DNA from: Actinomycetota bacterium
Lineage (GTDB): Bacteria; Actinomycetota; Acidimicrobiia; Acidimicrobiales; Acidimicrobilacustridaceae
Direction of reading: 5' to 3'
Length of the DNA: 35,361 bases
Assembly: GCA_016185305.1 (NCBI GenBank)
Contig: JACPNV010000016.1
Span: forward strand, 58,211-93,571
The translations under genes were made by a program, and so were the position numbers. How positions within the stretch are numbered: the stretch's first letter is position 1; every line of letters starts with the position of its first letter. Below, one piece after another: positions 1 through 8,106 of the stretch. A model generated the notes under the pieces. The model did no database searches, had not been told where the DNA came from, and saw only the letters and a list, made by a program, of their open reading frames with translations.

Positions 1-1192
1 CGATCGCTTCGTCCTCGGTGTCATACGGCATGATGCACAGCACCGGGCCGAAGATCTCTTCCTGCGCGATCGTCATGTCGCGAGTGACGTCGGCGAAGAT
101 CGTCGGCTTCACGAAGTAGCCCCGGTCGAGCTCGCCGGGAGCGTCTGGTCCACCGGTCACGAGGGTGGCGCCCTCGTCGATGCCCTTCTGGATGTAGCAG
201 CGCACGCGATCGCGCTGGGCCGCCGAGATGAGCGGGCCGAGATCGGCGCCGCTGTCGGCCGGACCGACCGTCATCGCCTCGGCCTTCTCGCGAGCGAGAT
301 CGGCGACCCGGTCTTGCAACGACCGGGGGACGAGCATCCGCGTCAGCGCCGAGCACGTCTGGCCCGAGTTGAGGAAGCAGCCGAACTGCACGCCCGGCGG
401 AACGCAGGCTTCGAGGTCGGCATCGTCGAGGATCACGTTCGCCGACTTGCCGCCGAGCTCGAGGGCGACGCGCTTGACCGTCTGCGATGCGACCTCCGAC
501 ACCCGCTTGCCCGCGCGAGTCGAACCGGTGAACGACACCATGTCGATATCGGGATGGGCCGCGATCGCCTCGCCCACCACCAGACCGGTGCCGCTCACGA
601 GGTTGAACACGCCCGCGGGCAGACCGGCGTTCTCGACGATCTCGGCGAGGATGAACGCGTTGAGCGGGGCCACCTCGCTCGGCTTCAGCACGACGGTGCA
701 GCCGGCAGCCAAGGCGGGCGCGACCTTCGCCACGATCTGGTGCAGCGGGTAGTTCCACGGGGTGATGGCGCCGACCACGCCGACCGGCTCGCGGACGACC
801 AGCGAGTTGCCGAGCTGCTGCTCGAACTCGAACTCGTCGAGGAGCTGCACGAAGGAGGCCATGTTGCCCGCCGGCAGGCCCGCCTGGATGAGGTTGGCGA
901 ACATGAGGGGCATCCCGACCTCGCGCGAGATCACTTCGGCGATCTCACCGCTGCGCTCGCCAAGGCCCTCGGCCAACGCCTGCAGGTACTTGCGCCGTTC
1001 CTCCCTGTCGGTCGCGCTCCATGCGGGAAAGGCCGCCTTGGCCGCGGCGACGGCCCGGTCGACATCAGCCGGCGTGCCCTCGGGGACGTGACCCATCACC
1101 GCTTCGGTGTTGGCATCGATCACGCCGATCGTGGCCGAGCTCGCGCTCGGAACCCAGGCACCGTCGATGAAGAGCTTGTCGTGCTCGGTCAC
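1..1192 (-). CDS. Aldehyde dehydrogenase (NAD(P)+-dependent, ALDH superfamily), C-terminus beyond window
   Basis: Oxidises an aldehyde to the carboxylate with NAD(P)+; the substrate cannot be told from sequence. The translated strand starts [16 protein letters not shown] and gives about 397 of the usual 470-490 residues; the rest lies left of base 1. Visible ALDH landmarks are the TPWNYPLHQ and VLKPSEVAP cofactor-binding segments, FTGSTRAGK, the general-base Glu245 in LELGGK, and the nucleophile Cys280 in NSGQTC, 35 residues later as is usual. Start: GTG at 1192 is chosen because a run of AAAGGGGGG ends 5 nt upstream; a second GTG at 1195 would leave only 2 nt. It is divergent from the glycosyltransferase gene at 1353. 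The frame is open throughout and looks functional. Confidence 0.93.
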   Translation of the reverse strand, partial: MTEHDKLFIDGAWVPSASSATIGVIDANTEAVMGHVPEGTPADVDRAVAAAKAAFPAWSATDREERRKYLQALAEGLGERSGEIAEVISREVGMPLMFANLIQAGLPAGNMASFVQLLDEFEFEQQLGNSLVVREPVGVVGAITPWNYPLHQIVAKVAPALAAGCTVVLKPSEVAPLNAFILAEIVENAGLPAGVFNLVSGTGLVVGEAIAAHPDIDMVSFTGSTRAGKRVSEVASQTVKRVALELGGKSANVILDDADLEACVPPGVQFGCFLNSGQTCSALTRMLVPRSLQDRVADLAREKAEAMTVGPADSGADLGPLISAAQRDRVRCYIQKGIDEGATLVTGGPDAPGELDRGYFVKPTIFADVTRDMTIAQEEIFGPVLCIMPYDTEDEAI

Positions 1193-1352
1193 CACTTCCC
1201 CCCTTTGCTGGTCAGCGATCAAGTAGCTCGCGTAGGCTTCGGACACGCTACCGGCCCGGTGGCGGTCTGCCACGTGCGGCGAGCACGGCGGCCACTGGCG
1301 CTCCTGGCCGCGAGCCTGCGCCAGTAGAGTTGCCCGTCGAACGCTCTCCCCT

Positions 1353-2798
1353 ATGGCTCCCGTTCCCTGCGCTTCCATCGTCATCCCGTGCTACGACGAG
1401 GCACCGACCATCAAGGCGGTGCTCGAGCGTGTGCTTGCGTCCCCGTACACGGCCGAGGTCATCGTGGTCGACGACGGTTCGACAGACGGCAGCGCCGCGC
1501 TGGCCCGCAGCGTCGACGACCCGCGGGTGCGCGTCTTCGAGCATGGGCTCAACATCGGCAAGGGTGCGTGCCTCCGCCGAGCCTTCCGCGAGGTCACCGC
1601 TCCGTACGTCATCGTGCAAGACGCCGATCTCGAGTACGACCCCGCGATCTACAAGCAGCTCCTCGAGCCATTGTTCGACGACGCCGACGTCGTGTTCGGG
1701 TCGCGGTTCGCTCCTCAGCCGCATCGAGTTCTCTACTTCCGGCACTCTCTCGCGAACAAGTGCATCACCTTTCTCTCCGACGGCGTCACCAATCTGAACC
1801 TCTCCGACGTGATGTCCGGCGCGAAGGCGTTCCGCCACGAGGTGCTGGAATCGATCGAAGTCGAGCAGGACCGCTTCGGCGTCGAGCCCGAGCTCGTCGC
1901 CAAGGTCGCGGCCGGGCGCTGGCGCGTCTTCGAGGTCGGCATCCCGTATGAGGGCCGCTCGTACGCGGAGGGGAAGAAGGCGACCTGGACGGCGGCCATC
2001 GGCAGCTTGCTCGCGGTGTTCCGCTACTCGCGGTTGGGCACTCGACTCGCCAAGCCGCGGGAGACGTTCGAGGCGGTCACCTTCTCGAGTGCTGACGTCG
2101 AGCTGGCAGAGGCGCTCGACAGCCTCGACGACGCCGGCAACTACGCCGACTGGATCGTCGAGCTGATCGCACCGCACCTCGGGCCACGAGTGCTCGAAGT
2201 GGGGGCCGGCCACGGCACGATGTCGGTTCGCCTGCGCGATCTCGCAGCGTCGTTGACGGCGACTGAGCTCTCGGCCCGCTCGGCCGACCTGCTGCGAGAG
2301 CGCTTCGCTGGCGATCCCAAAGTTTCGGTGGTCGAGGGCGACATCGCCACGGCAGCCGCTCACGGCCCGTTCGACTCGGCGGTCATGGTCAACGTCCTCG
2401 AGCACATCCCCGACGACATCGGCGCGCTGCGCGACCTCCACGACGCGATCGCACCGGGGGGAACGGCGGCGATCTACGTTCCCGCGTACGAGGTGCTCTA
2501 CAGCGACTTCGATCGGCGCATCGGTCATTGCCGCCGCTACCGGCGATCGACCATCGTCCAAGCGCTCACCACCGCAGGCTTCGAGATGGTGAGCGTCCGC
2601 TACCTGAGCCTGCCCGGCGCGCTCGCGTGGCTGGTTGTCGCACGCCTGCTCGGCCGGCAACCCACCAACCCGCGCATCGCGGGCTTGTACGACCGGGTTG
2701 CCATACCAGTCCTCCGCCGCGTCGAAGCCCGGTGGGAGATGCCGGCTGGCCAGTCACTGCTCGCCATCGCTCGGCGCCCCCTCGAGGCCGCCGACTGA
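1353..2798 (+). CDS. Bifunctional family-2 glycosyltransferase / class I SAM-dependent methyltransferase
   Basis: This 481-residue cytoplasmic protein has two catalytic halves. Residues 5-235 are a GT-A glycosyltransferase of the dolichyl-phosphate-mannose-synthase type: [10 protein letters not shown], the nucleotide-sugar motif VVDDGSTDG (39-47), and the metal-binding DAD at 90-92 in [12 protein letters not shown]. Residues 255-475 are a Rossmann methyltransferase with SAM motif [10 protein letters not shown] (280-288), the acidic TATEL strand end and NVLEHI (347-352). There are no membrane segments. The pairing suggests transfer of a sugar and methylation of the same glycolipid or lipid-linked sugar, but the acceptor is unknown. 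ATG 1353 has no Shine-Dalgarno sequence; a TAGAGT hexamer at 1325-1330 could be the -10 box, giving a short leader. It converges on icd with 49 bp between the stops. Confidence 0.9.
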   Translation: MAPVPCASIVIPCYDEAPTIKAVLERVLASPYTAEVIVVDDGSTDGSAALARSVDDPRVRVFEHGLNIGKGACLRRAFREVTAPYVIVQDADLEYDPAIYKQLLEPLFDDADVVFGSRFAPQPHRVLYFRHSLANKCITFLSDGVTNLNLSDVMSGAKAFRHEVLESIEVEQDRFGVEPELVAKVAAGRWRVFEVGIPYEGRSYAEGKKATWTAAIGSLLAVFRYSRLGTRLAKPRETFEAVTFSSADVELAEALDSLDDAGNYADWIVELIAPHLGPRVLEVGAGHGTMSVRLRDLAASLTATELSARSADLLRERFAGDPKVSVVEGDIATAAAHGPFDSAVMVNVLEHIPDDIGALRDLHDAIAPGGTAAIYVPAYEVLYSDFDRRIGHCRRYRRSTIVQALTTAGFEMVSVRYLSLPGALAWLVVARLLGRQPTNPRIAGLYDRVAIPVLRRVEARWEMPAGQSLLAIARRPLEAAD

Positions 2799-2847
2799 CC
2801 CGCCGACTCACGCAAGAGCACTGCGCCGAGCCGGTTCGAGGTCGGGC

Positions 2848-4044
2848 CTACAGCCGGTCGACGATCGCCGACGCGAACTCTGAGCACTTGACCTCGGTGG
2901 CGCCGTCCATCAAGCGGGCGAAGTCGTAGGTCACGATCTTGTCGGCGATCGTCTTCTCCATCGCGCTGACGATGCTGGCGGCGGCCTCGTTCCAGCCGAG
3001 GTGCTCGAACATCAGCACGCCGCTCAGCAGCACCGAGCCCGGATTGACCTTGTCCTGGCCGGCATACTTCGGCGCGGTGCCGTGGGTCGCTTCGAAGATG
3101 CCGTGGCCGGTCACGTAGTTGATGTTGCCGCCCGGAGCGATGCCGATGCCGCCGACCTGCGCGGCCAGCGCGTCACTCAGGTAGTCGCCGTTGAGGTTCA
3201 TCGTGGCGATGACGTCGAACTCCGCGGGACGGGTGAGCACTTGTTGCAGCGTGATGTCGGCGATGGCGTCCTTCACGAGGATCTTGTCGCCCGGGTCGCC
3301 GCCACAGTCGTCCCACCCGACGGCGACGTCGCTGAACTCCTCGCGCACGAGCTCATAGCCCCAGTTGCGGAAGGCGCCCTCGGTGAACTTCATGATGTTG
3401 CCCTTGTGCACCAGCGTGAGGCTCTTGCGGCCGTGCTTCACGGCGTAGTCTAGGGCGGCGCGCTGCAGCCGTTGCGAGCCGGTCTTGGACACGGGCTTGA
3501 TGCCGATGCCGCTGTCTTCGCGGATGCTCCACCCGAACGAGTCGTGCAGCAGCTCGATGAGCTTGCTCGCTTCGGGCGTGCCGCTCTCGACCTCGAGGCC
3601 GGCATAGATGTCTTCGGTGTTCTCGCGGAAGATCACCATGTCGACCAGCTCGGGCCGCTTCACCGGCGACGGCACGCCGTTGAACCAGCGCACCGGGCGC
3701 AGGCAGACGTACAGATCGAGGATCTGGCGGAGGGCGACGTTGAGGCTGCGGAACCCGCCGCCGATCGGCGTGGTGAGCGGGCCCTTGATGCCGATGAGGT
3801 AGTTCTGGAAGGTGTCGACCGTTTCCTGCGGGAGCCACTCGCCCGTCTCGTTGAAGGCCTTCTCGCCCGCCAACACCTCTTTCCACTCGATCGTCTTGGC
3901 GACCTTGGTGGCCGCGGCGTCGAGCACCAGCTTCGCCGCCGGCCAGATGTCGACCCCCGTGCCATCCCCCTCGATGAACGGGATGATCGGGTTGTCAGAG
4001 ACGTTCAGCGTGTGGTCTTCGTTCAGGGTGATCTTGTCGGCCAT
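2848..4044 (-). CDS. icd: Isocitrate dehydrogenase, NADP-dependent, homodimeric
   Basis: Converts isocitrate to 2-oxoglutarate and CO2 with NADP+ in the TCA cycle. The protein has 398 residues and is of the E. coli Icd type (416 in E. coli). The substrate-binding serine lies in [12 protein letters not shown] (Ser100, matching E. coli Ser113, the residue phosphorylated by AceK there). [22 protein letters not shown] follows in shorter conserved pieces, with [11 protein letters not shown] and [15 protein letters not shown]. The cofactor loop [18 protein letters not shown] keeps the Lys-Tyr pair that favours NADP. The start is ATG 4044, without a Shine-Dalgarno sequence; a promoter-like TTGTCT-17-TAGGGT ends 7 nt upstream, so the mRNA may be nearly leaderless. 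No frame breaks. Confidence 0.97.
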   Translation of the reverse strand: MADKITLNEDHTLNVSDNPIIPFIEGDGTGVDIWPAAKLVLDAAATKVAKTIEWKEVLAGEKAFNETGEWLPQETVDTFQNYLIGIKGPLTTPIGGGFRSLNVALRQILDLYVCLRPVRWFNGVPSPVKRPELVDMVIFRENTEDIYAGLEVESGTPEASKLIELLHDSFGWSIREDSGIGIKPVSKTGSQRLQRAALDYAVKHGRKSLTLVHKGNIMKFTEGAFRNWGYELVREEFSDVAVGWDDCGGDPGDKILVKDAIADITLQQVLTRPAEFDVIATMNLNGDYLSDALAAQVGGIGIAPGGNINYVTGHGIFEATHGTAPKYAGQDKVNPGSVLLSGVLMFEHLGWNEAAASIVSAMEKTIADKIVTYDFARLMDGATEVKCSEFASAIVDRL

Positions 4045-4051
4045 GCCGGCG

Positions 4052-4081
4052 ACCCTAGCGGCAAGACAAGTTCAAGACAAG
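4052..4081 (-). promoter_or_regulatory. Predicted icd promoter with duplicated CTTGTCTTG motif
   Basis: On the minus strand a -35-like TTGTCT (4080-4075), a 17-nt spacer and a -10-like TAGGGT (4057-4052) end 7 nt before the icd ATG. The nonamer CTTGTCTTG occurs twice in direct repeat (4081-4073 and 4070-4062), spaced 11 bp centre to centre, about one helical turn. That could be an operator overlapping the -35. The promoter assignment is inference from consensus; the repeats are directly visible. Confidence 0.5.
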
Positions 4082-4104
4082 TGTCGCCGCCGCGACCATC
4101 CGGC

Positions 4105-4142
4105 GGAAGATCGCGCACCTCCCAGGTGCAGGATCTTCCGTG
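4105..4142. repeat. 38-bp hairpin repeat, copy 1
   Basis: Near-perfect palindrome. Outer arms are GGAAGATC (4105-4112) and GATCTTCC (4132-4139); inner arms are GCACCT (4115-4120) and AGGTGC (4124-4129); a 2x2 internal bulge and a 3-nt loop (CCC) complete it. It matches copy 2 at 5146-5183 over 38 bp with one difference, which falls in the loop. The copies lie in direct orientation on either side of the DUF559 gene. Copy 1 sits between the divergent icd and DUF559 genes, where a terminator is not needed. Confidence 0.85.
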
Positions 4143-4239
4143 CTTGTCACAGGGCATCGGCATGATGGCGAGGACGGGGAACGCGGCCCTCCCGGGCTCG
4201 CGGACCGCCACGAACCCTCGAGCGAACGGTGTTGCAGCG

Positions 4240-5184
4240 ATGGACGACGATCTCGATGTCCGGGTGGCCAGACTGGCGCGGGCGCAACACGGTGCCTTCA
4301 CCCGGCGAAGCGTGCTCGAGCAGGGTGGTTCTGATCGGCAGATCGCCCATCGGCTTGACCGCCAACTCTGGCTTCCGACGGCTGATCCCGGGCGATACGT
4401 GCTCGCATCGAGCAGGCCGACGGCCGAGCGAACCTGGATGCTGGCCTCGTTCACGCACCCCGCAGCCGTCGTGTCCGGCAGGTCCGCCGCGCAGCTTCTC
4501 GGTATACGCGATGTTCGGGCCGAGCGACCCGAGATCACTGTTCCCGCTGGAGCACGATGTACGAGCAATCTGGCAATCGTTCGCCGATCGAAACTCATCC
4601 ATGCGACGAGGCGCCGAGGGATCCCCGTCATGCGCATCGAGCAGACGATCATCGACCTCGCCCGCCGGCTGAGCGAGGCCGACCTGTTCACCCTCACCGA
4701 TGACGCCATCGCGGCAAACGTCCTGGCGGCCGAACGACTCGCCGGTCGCTATGCCGTGGTGGCCCGATCACGCCCTGCGGGGTTGGCCAAGGTGCGAAGG
4801 TTGCTGGACGCGTTCGGCGACGGTTACGTGCCGCCGGCCTCCGAACTGGAACGGCTGCTCTACGCCACACTCGACTGGCCCGGCATGCCACCGTACGAAC
4901 GTCAGGCGTCGGCACCGTGGCGGTCACCGAAGGACGAACGCGTGGACGCGCTGATCCCGTCGAGCAACCTCATCATCGAGGCCGACGGTCGCCGCTGGCA
5001 CACGCGGGTGCGCGACTTCGACAACGACCGCCGGCGCGACAACGCGGCCGCCGCGCACGGGTACCTCGTGCAGCGGTACGGGTGGGAGATGCTTCGCCAC
5101 GAGCCGGACGACGTAGCCCGCTCAATCCTCGCGGCAACATCGCACGGAAGATCGCGCACCTACCAGGTGCAGGATCTTCCGTGA
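4240..5184 (+). CDS. DUF559 (Vsr-like) endonuclease-domain protein with AbiEi-type N-terminus
   Basis: A 314-residue soluble protein. Residues 5-55 resemble the AbiEi-antitoxin N-terminal winged helix (ARAQHGAFTRRSVLEQGGS ... GRYVLAS). Residues 200-295 form a DUF559 / very-short-patch-repair-like PD-(D/E)XK domain: Glu203 in SELERL, Asp236 in RVDALIP, and Glu247/Asp249 in LIIEADGRRWH. Such genes are common orphans in actinomycetes; function is unproven (nuclease, or antitoxin-like repressor). ATG 4240 begins the recognisable domain; the frame stays open far upstream, but that part is antisense to icd. The last 13 residues (HGRSRTYQVQDLP) are encoded by hairpin copy 2 and look added onto a natural end near LAAT. 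Copy 1 lies in the same frame upstream. Convergent with metF. Confidence 0.8.
   Translation: MDDDLDVRVARLARAQHGAFTRRSVLEQGGSDRQIAHRLDRQLWLPTADPGRYVLASSRPTAERTWMLASFTHPAAVVSGRSAAQLLGIRDVRAERPEITVPAGARCTSNLAIVRRSKLIHATRRRGIPVMRIEQTIIDLARRLSEADLFTLTDDAIAANVLAAERLAGRYAVVARSRPAGLAKVRRLLDAFGDGYVPPASELERLLYATLDWPGMPPYERQASAPWRSPKDERVDALIPSSNLIIEADGRRWHTRVRDFDNDRRRDNAAAAHGYLVQRYGWEMLRHEPDDVARSILAATSHGRSRTYQVQDLP
5146..5183. repeat. 38-bp hairpin repeat, copy 2 (overlaps DUF559 3' end)
   Basis: Same palindrome as copy 1, with loop ACC instead of CCC. Arms GGAAGATC (5146-5153)/GATCTTCC (5173-5180) and GCACCT (5156-5161)/AGGTGC (5165-5170). It covers the last codons and most of the stop codon (5182-5184) of the DUF559 gene and lies 23 bp from the metF stop, so it could also act as a bidirectional terminator for these convergent genes. 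Confidence 0.85.
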
Positions 5185-5205
5185 GATCTTCCCGACCGGA
5201 CCAGA

Positions 5206-6066
5206 TCAGGACGACAGGCCGAGGTTGGCGTAGATCTCGCGCGTGGCCGGCGAGCGGTTGAGCGTGTAGAAGTGCAAGCCGGGCGCGCCATGGTCGAGAA
5301 GCTCTTGACTGAGCTCGGTGGCGACGGCGATGCCGACCTTGCGCACCTCGTCGGGCTCGTCGGCGACCGCGTAGATGCGCTCAGCAAGCCACGCCGGGAA
5401 CTCGGCGCCCGCCATCGCCGCGAAGCGCTGGATCTGCTTCGCGTTGGTCACCGGCATGATGCCGGGCAACACCGGCTTGTCGCACCCCAGCGCCGCCAGC
5501 TCGTCGACCATGCGCAGGTAGTGCTGCGCCTCGAAGAAGAACTGGGTGATGCCGAAGTCGGTCGCGTTCAGCTTGGCGGCGAGGTGGTGACGGTCGTGAG
5601 CCCGGTCGCCGTTGGAGCGGGGGTGGAGCTCGGGATGTGCAGCGACGCCGATCGAGAAGTCGCCCACCGACTTCACCAGCTCGACGAGATCGAGCGCGTA
5701 CTCCAGCTCGTGCGGGTACTCGTCGAGATCGGTCGGCGGGTCACCCGCGAGGGCGAGGATGTTCTCGATGCCGGCGTCGCGGTACTCCTCGAGCAGCGAC
5801 GCCAACTGGTCGCGGGTGTGGGCGATGCACGTCAGGTGGGCCATCGCCGTGATGCCCGTGTCGCGCTGGATGTGGATCACGATGTCGCGGGTGCGGTCGC
5901 GAGTCGAGCCGCCCGCGCCGTAGGTCACCGACACGAACGATGGGCCGAGCGGTTGCAGCTCGCTGATGGTCTTCTCCAGCGCGCGCGCCGCCTCGTCGGT
6001 CTTCGGCGGGAAGAACTCGAAGGAGAACGTTCGCCCCTCGGCCAGCTCGTCTCTGATCTTGCTCAT
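5206..6066 (-). CDS. metF: 5,10-methylenetetrahydrofolate reductase
   Basis: Reduces 5,10-methylene-THF to 5-methyl-THF, the methyl donor for methionine synthesis; a flavoprotein with a TIM-barrel fold. The 286-residue product has the family start MSKIRDELAEGRTFSFEFFPPKT, whose FEFFPPKT carries the catalytic Glu. It also has SVTYGAGGSTRDRT, AHLTCIAHTRDQL, ILALAGDPP, GVAAHPELHPRS and the FAD-site stretch ITQFFFEAQHYLRM. ATG 6066 is preferred over an in-frame ATG 39 bases upstream because it begins the conserved N-terminus and follows GGGGGA by 8 nt. It lies 87 bp downstream of folD on the same strand, and both enzymes act on 5,10-methylene-THF. A 13-bp palindrome sits upstream of the start. 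Confidence 0.95.
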   Translation of the reverse strand: MSKIRDELAEGRTFSFEFFPPKTDEAARALEKTISELQPLGPSFVSVTYGAGGSTRDRTRDIVIHIQRDTGITAMAHLTCIAHTRDQLASLLEEYRDAGIENILALAGDPPTDLDEYPHELEYALDLVELVKSVGDFSIGVAAHPELHPRSNGDRAHDRHHLAAKLNATDFGITQFFFEAQHYLRMVDELAALGCDKPVLPGIMPVTNAKQIQRFAAMAGAEFPAWLAERIYAVADEPDEVRKVGIAVATELSQELLDHGAPGLHFYTLNRSPATREIYANLGLSS

Positions 6067-6086
6067 GCGTTGGTCCCCCGATGAAC

Positions 6087-6111
6087 CCCAACAGTTGGGT
6101 CCCAAAGCGTA
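6087..6111 (-). promoter_or_regulatory. Palindrome and -10-like box upstream of metF
   Basis: CCCAAC-A-GTTGGG is a perfect inverted repeat (6087-6099). On the minus strand it starts 6 nt after a TACGCT -10-like hexamer (6111-6106), so it would begin at the transcription start of metF and end 20 nt before the ATG. That is a typical place for a repressor site. The palindrome is seen directly; its function is inferred. Confidence 0.4.
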
Positions 6112-6153
6112 CGCGACGGGCGTGGCGCGCTCCTACCCGACCTCGATCACCAC

Positions 6154-7014
6154 TCAGCGGCCCGCGGCAAGCTCGGCGGCGTCAACCGTGTTCGCCAGCA
6201 ACATCGCACGGGTCATCGGGCCGACCCCACCGATGCGGGGCGACAACCAGCCAGCCACCTCGGCCACGTCATCGGCGACATCCGACAGCAGCTTCTTGCC
6301 GTCGAAAGAGACGCCGGCCGCGACGACGACCGCTCCGGGCGTGACCATCGCGGCGGTGATGAGCCCCGGCGAGCCGGCCGCCGAGATGAGGATGTCGGCC
6401 TGCCGCGTGTAGTTCGCGAGGTCCGCGACCCCGGTGTGCACGACGGTCACCGCGGCGTTCGCGTTGGGCCGCTTCAACGTCAAGAGGTTGGCCAGCGGGC
6501 GGCCAATGGTCAGCCCCCGCCCCACGATGACGACGTGCCGGCCAGCGATCGGGATCGCGTAGAACGCGAGCAGCGCCTGGATGCCGGCCGGCGTGCACGG
6601 CAGCGGCCCGTCCACTCCTTGCACCAGGCGGCCGAGGTTGACGGGATGGAGACCGTCGGCGTCTTTCGCGGGATCGACCTGCAAGAGCGCGGCCTCGTAG
6701 TCGAGGTGCGCGGGGAACGGGTACTGCATGAGGTAGGCGTGGACGCTCGAGTCGGCGTTGAAGTCGGCGACGACGCTCTCGACCTCGGCCTGGGTTGCGT
6801 GAGCCGGAAGGTGCACGTGCCGCGAGACCATCGACAGGGCCTCGCTGTCGCGGTGCTTCATCGCGACGTAGTTCGCCGACGGACCATCGTCACCCACGAG
6901 CAGCGTCCCCAGGCCGGGCACGACGTCTTTGCCCATGAGCACTTCGATGCGACCACGGAGGTCGTCCTTGATCCGCGAGGCCACCAGCTCTCCGTCCAAC
7001 TTCTGTGCAGCCAA
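6154..7014 (-). CDS. folD: Methylenetetrahydrofolate dehydrogenase / methenyltetrahydrofolate cyclohydrolase
   Basis: Bifunctional C1 enzyme that interconverts 5,10-methylene-THF, 5,10-methenyl-THF and 10-formyl-THF with NADP(H). The product has 286 residues, the normal family length. Recognised: LDGELVASRIKDDL at the start, NYVAMKHRDSEA with the catalytic Tyr/Lys, a DGLHPVNLGRL segment, PCTPAGIQALL, the nucleotide-binding VVIVGRGLTIGRPLANLL, and the C-terminal GGVGPMTRAMLLANT. Start: TTG 7014 is preferred because GGAGG ends 6 nt upstream and MAAQKLDG matches the family. An in-frame ATG at 7035 lies before that ribosome-binding site. It precedes metF on the same strand and supplies the formyl donor used by purN and purH nearby. 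Confidence 0.94.
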   Translation of the reverse strand: MAAQKLDGELVASRIKDDLRGRIEVLMGKDVVPGLGTLLVGDDGPSANYVAMKHRDSEALSMVSRHVHLPAHATQAEVESVVADFNADSSVHAYLMQYPFPAHLDYEAALLQVDPAKDADGLHPVNLGRLVQGVDGPLPCTPAGIQALLAFYAIPIAGRHVVIVGRGLTIGRPLANLLTLKRPNANAAVTVVHTGVADLANYTRQADILISAAGSPGLITAAMVTPGAVVVAAGVSFDGKKLLSDVADDVAEVAGWLSPRIGGVGPMTRAMLLANTVDAAELAAGR

Positions 7015-7218
7015 CCGTTCCCTCCATCGATCCATCGGCGACGCTGTGACGTCGATCGTGCTGAATCTAGGCGGTGCTCGCCGTAATCGAACGACGGCAT
7101 GGCTGTCAGGACTGCTGCAACCACCACTTCCGCATGCGCTCGGCCACTCGCATCGCAGCACTACGCTTCGACCCCGAGACCGCCGCAGGCGGGACTCTCC
7201 CGATCGAGGTGACAGAAG

Positions 7219-8088
7219 ATGAGCGACACGTCGCAGGGCCCCGGCTGGTGGCAGGCGTCCGATGGCAAGTGGTACTCCCCGGAGTCGCATCCCAGCTACC
7301 AGGCACCGACCGCTCCACAGCCAGCGGCTCCCCCACCTCCGGCCGCACCGGCGCCGATGGCGCCGCCGCCGCAGATGGCGCCGCCGCCGGTGGGCGGCCC
7401 CGGCTACGCCCCGCCACCGGCCAAAAAGGGTGGTAAGGGGTGCCTGATCGCCCTGATCGTTGTTCTCGTCCTGCTGTTCGGCGGGGCCGCCGCCGCCTAC
7501 GTCGGCCTGAGATGGGTGGGCAACCAGGTCGACAACGGCAACGCCTTCGGCAAGACCGAGTGCGATGCCATCAGCACCCAAGAGCTCAACAGCACGCTCG
7601 GCGGCAAGTACGAGGTGATCCAGCTCGGCGGCATCACCAACATCGCCGGCGCCGCCACCGACACGCGCATCATCCCCGACGCGACGTCCTGCCTCGCGAC
7701 GCAGCAGGCGACCAACGGCACCGGCGGCCAGAACGTCCGCATCGCGCGCTACGAGGGCGGCGACGCGGCCACCCGCTTCCAGACCGAGAAGACCAAGGCC
7801 AAGGGCACCACGGAAGACCGCGGCGGCGGGCTCAGCGTGGAATCGTCGTCGTACTTCAACAAAGACGTGCAAGCGGGCGACGAAGCCTTCTGCACCACGA
7901 GCGACCTGGCGCTGAGCTCGGGTGCGTTCGTCCGCAAGGGCAACGTGCTCATCTACGTGTCGATGATGGGCTCGGACTCCCTCCCGTCGTTCGACTCGAC
8001 GCCGTCCGGTCAGACACCGACGGTGAAGTTCACCGGCGACGACAAGAACTGCGAGCTGGCCCAGAAGGTCATCGAGAAGATCAAGTAG
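7219..8088 (+). CDS. DUF2510 membrane protein with extracytoplasmic domain
   Basis: 289 residues. The N-terminus holds a DUF2510 motif ([19 protein letters not shown], residues 7-25), a short actinobacterial domain found on many surface and secretion-associated proteins. A Pro/Ala-rich linker (28-68), a KKGGKG basic stretch and one transmembrane helix (about 75-97) follow. The C-terminal 190 residues should lie outside the membrane and contain four cysteines (near TECDA, TSCLA, AFCTT and KNCEL) that could form disulfides. I do not recognise the outer domain. ATG 7219 has a good GAGGTGA 6 nt upstream. The stop is 18 bp from the purH stop, in convergent orientation. Confidence 0.85.
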   Translation: MSDTSQGPGWWQASDGKWYSPESHPSYQAPTAPQPAAPPPPAAPAPMAPPPQMAPPPVGGPGYAPPPAKKGGKGCLIALIVVLVLLFGGAAAAYVGLRWVGNQVDNGNAFGKTECDAISTQELNSTLGGKYEVIQLGGITNIAGAATDTRIIPDATSCLATQQATNGTGGQNVRIARYEGGDAATRFQTEKTKAKGTTEDRGGGLSVESSSYFNKDVQAGDEAFCTTSDLALSSGAFVRKGNVLIYVSMMGSDSLPSFDSTPSGQTPTVKFTGDDKNCELAQKVIEKIK

Positions 8089-8106
8089 GCCCGAACCCAC
8101 GCTCGT

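Noticed and set aside
3472..4239. Upstream extension of the DUF559 frame.
   Set aside because: It runs antisense through icd and resembles nothing; ATG 4240 begins the recognisable domain.
7015..8100. Upstream extension of the folD frame to 648 codons.
   Set aside because: The extra part is antisense to the DUF2510 gene; TTG 7014 with GGAGG gives a normal-length FolD.
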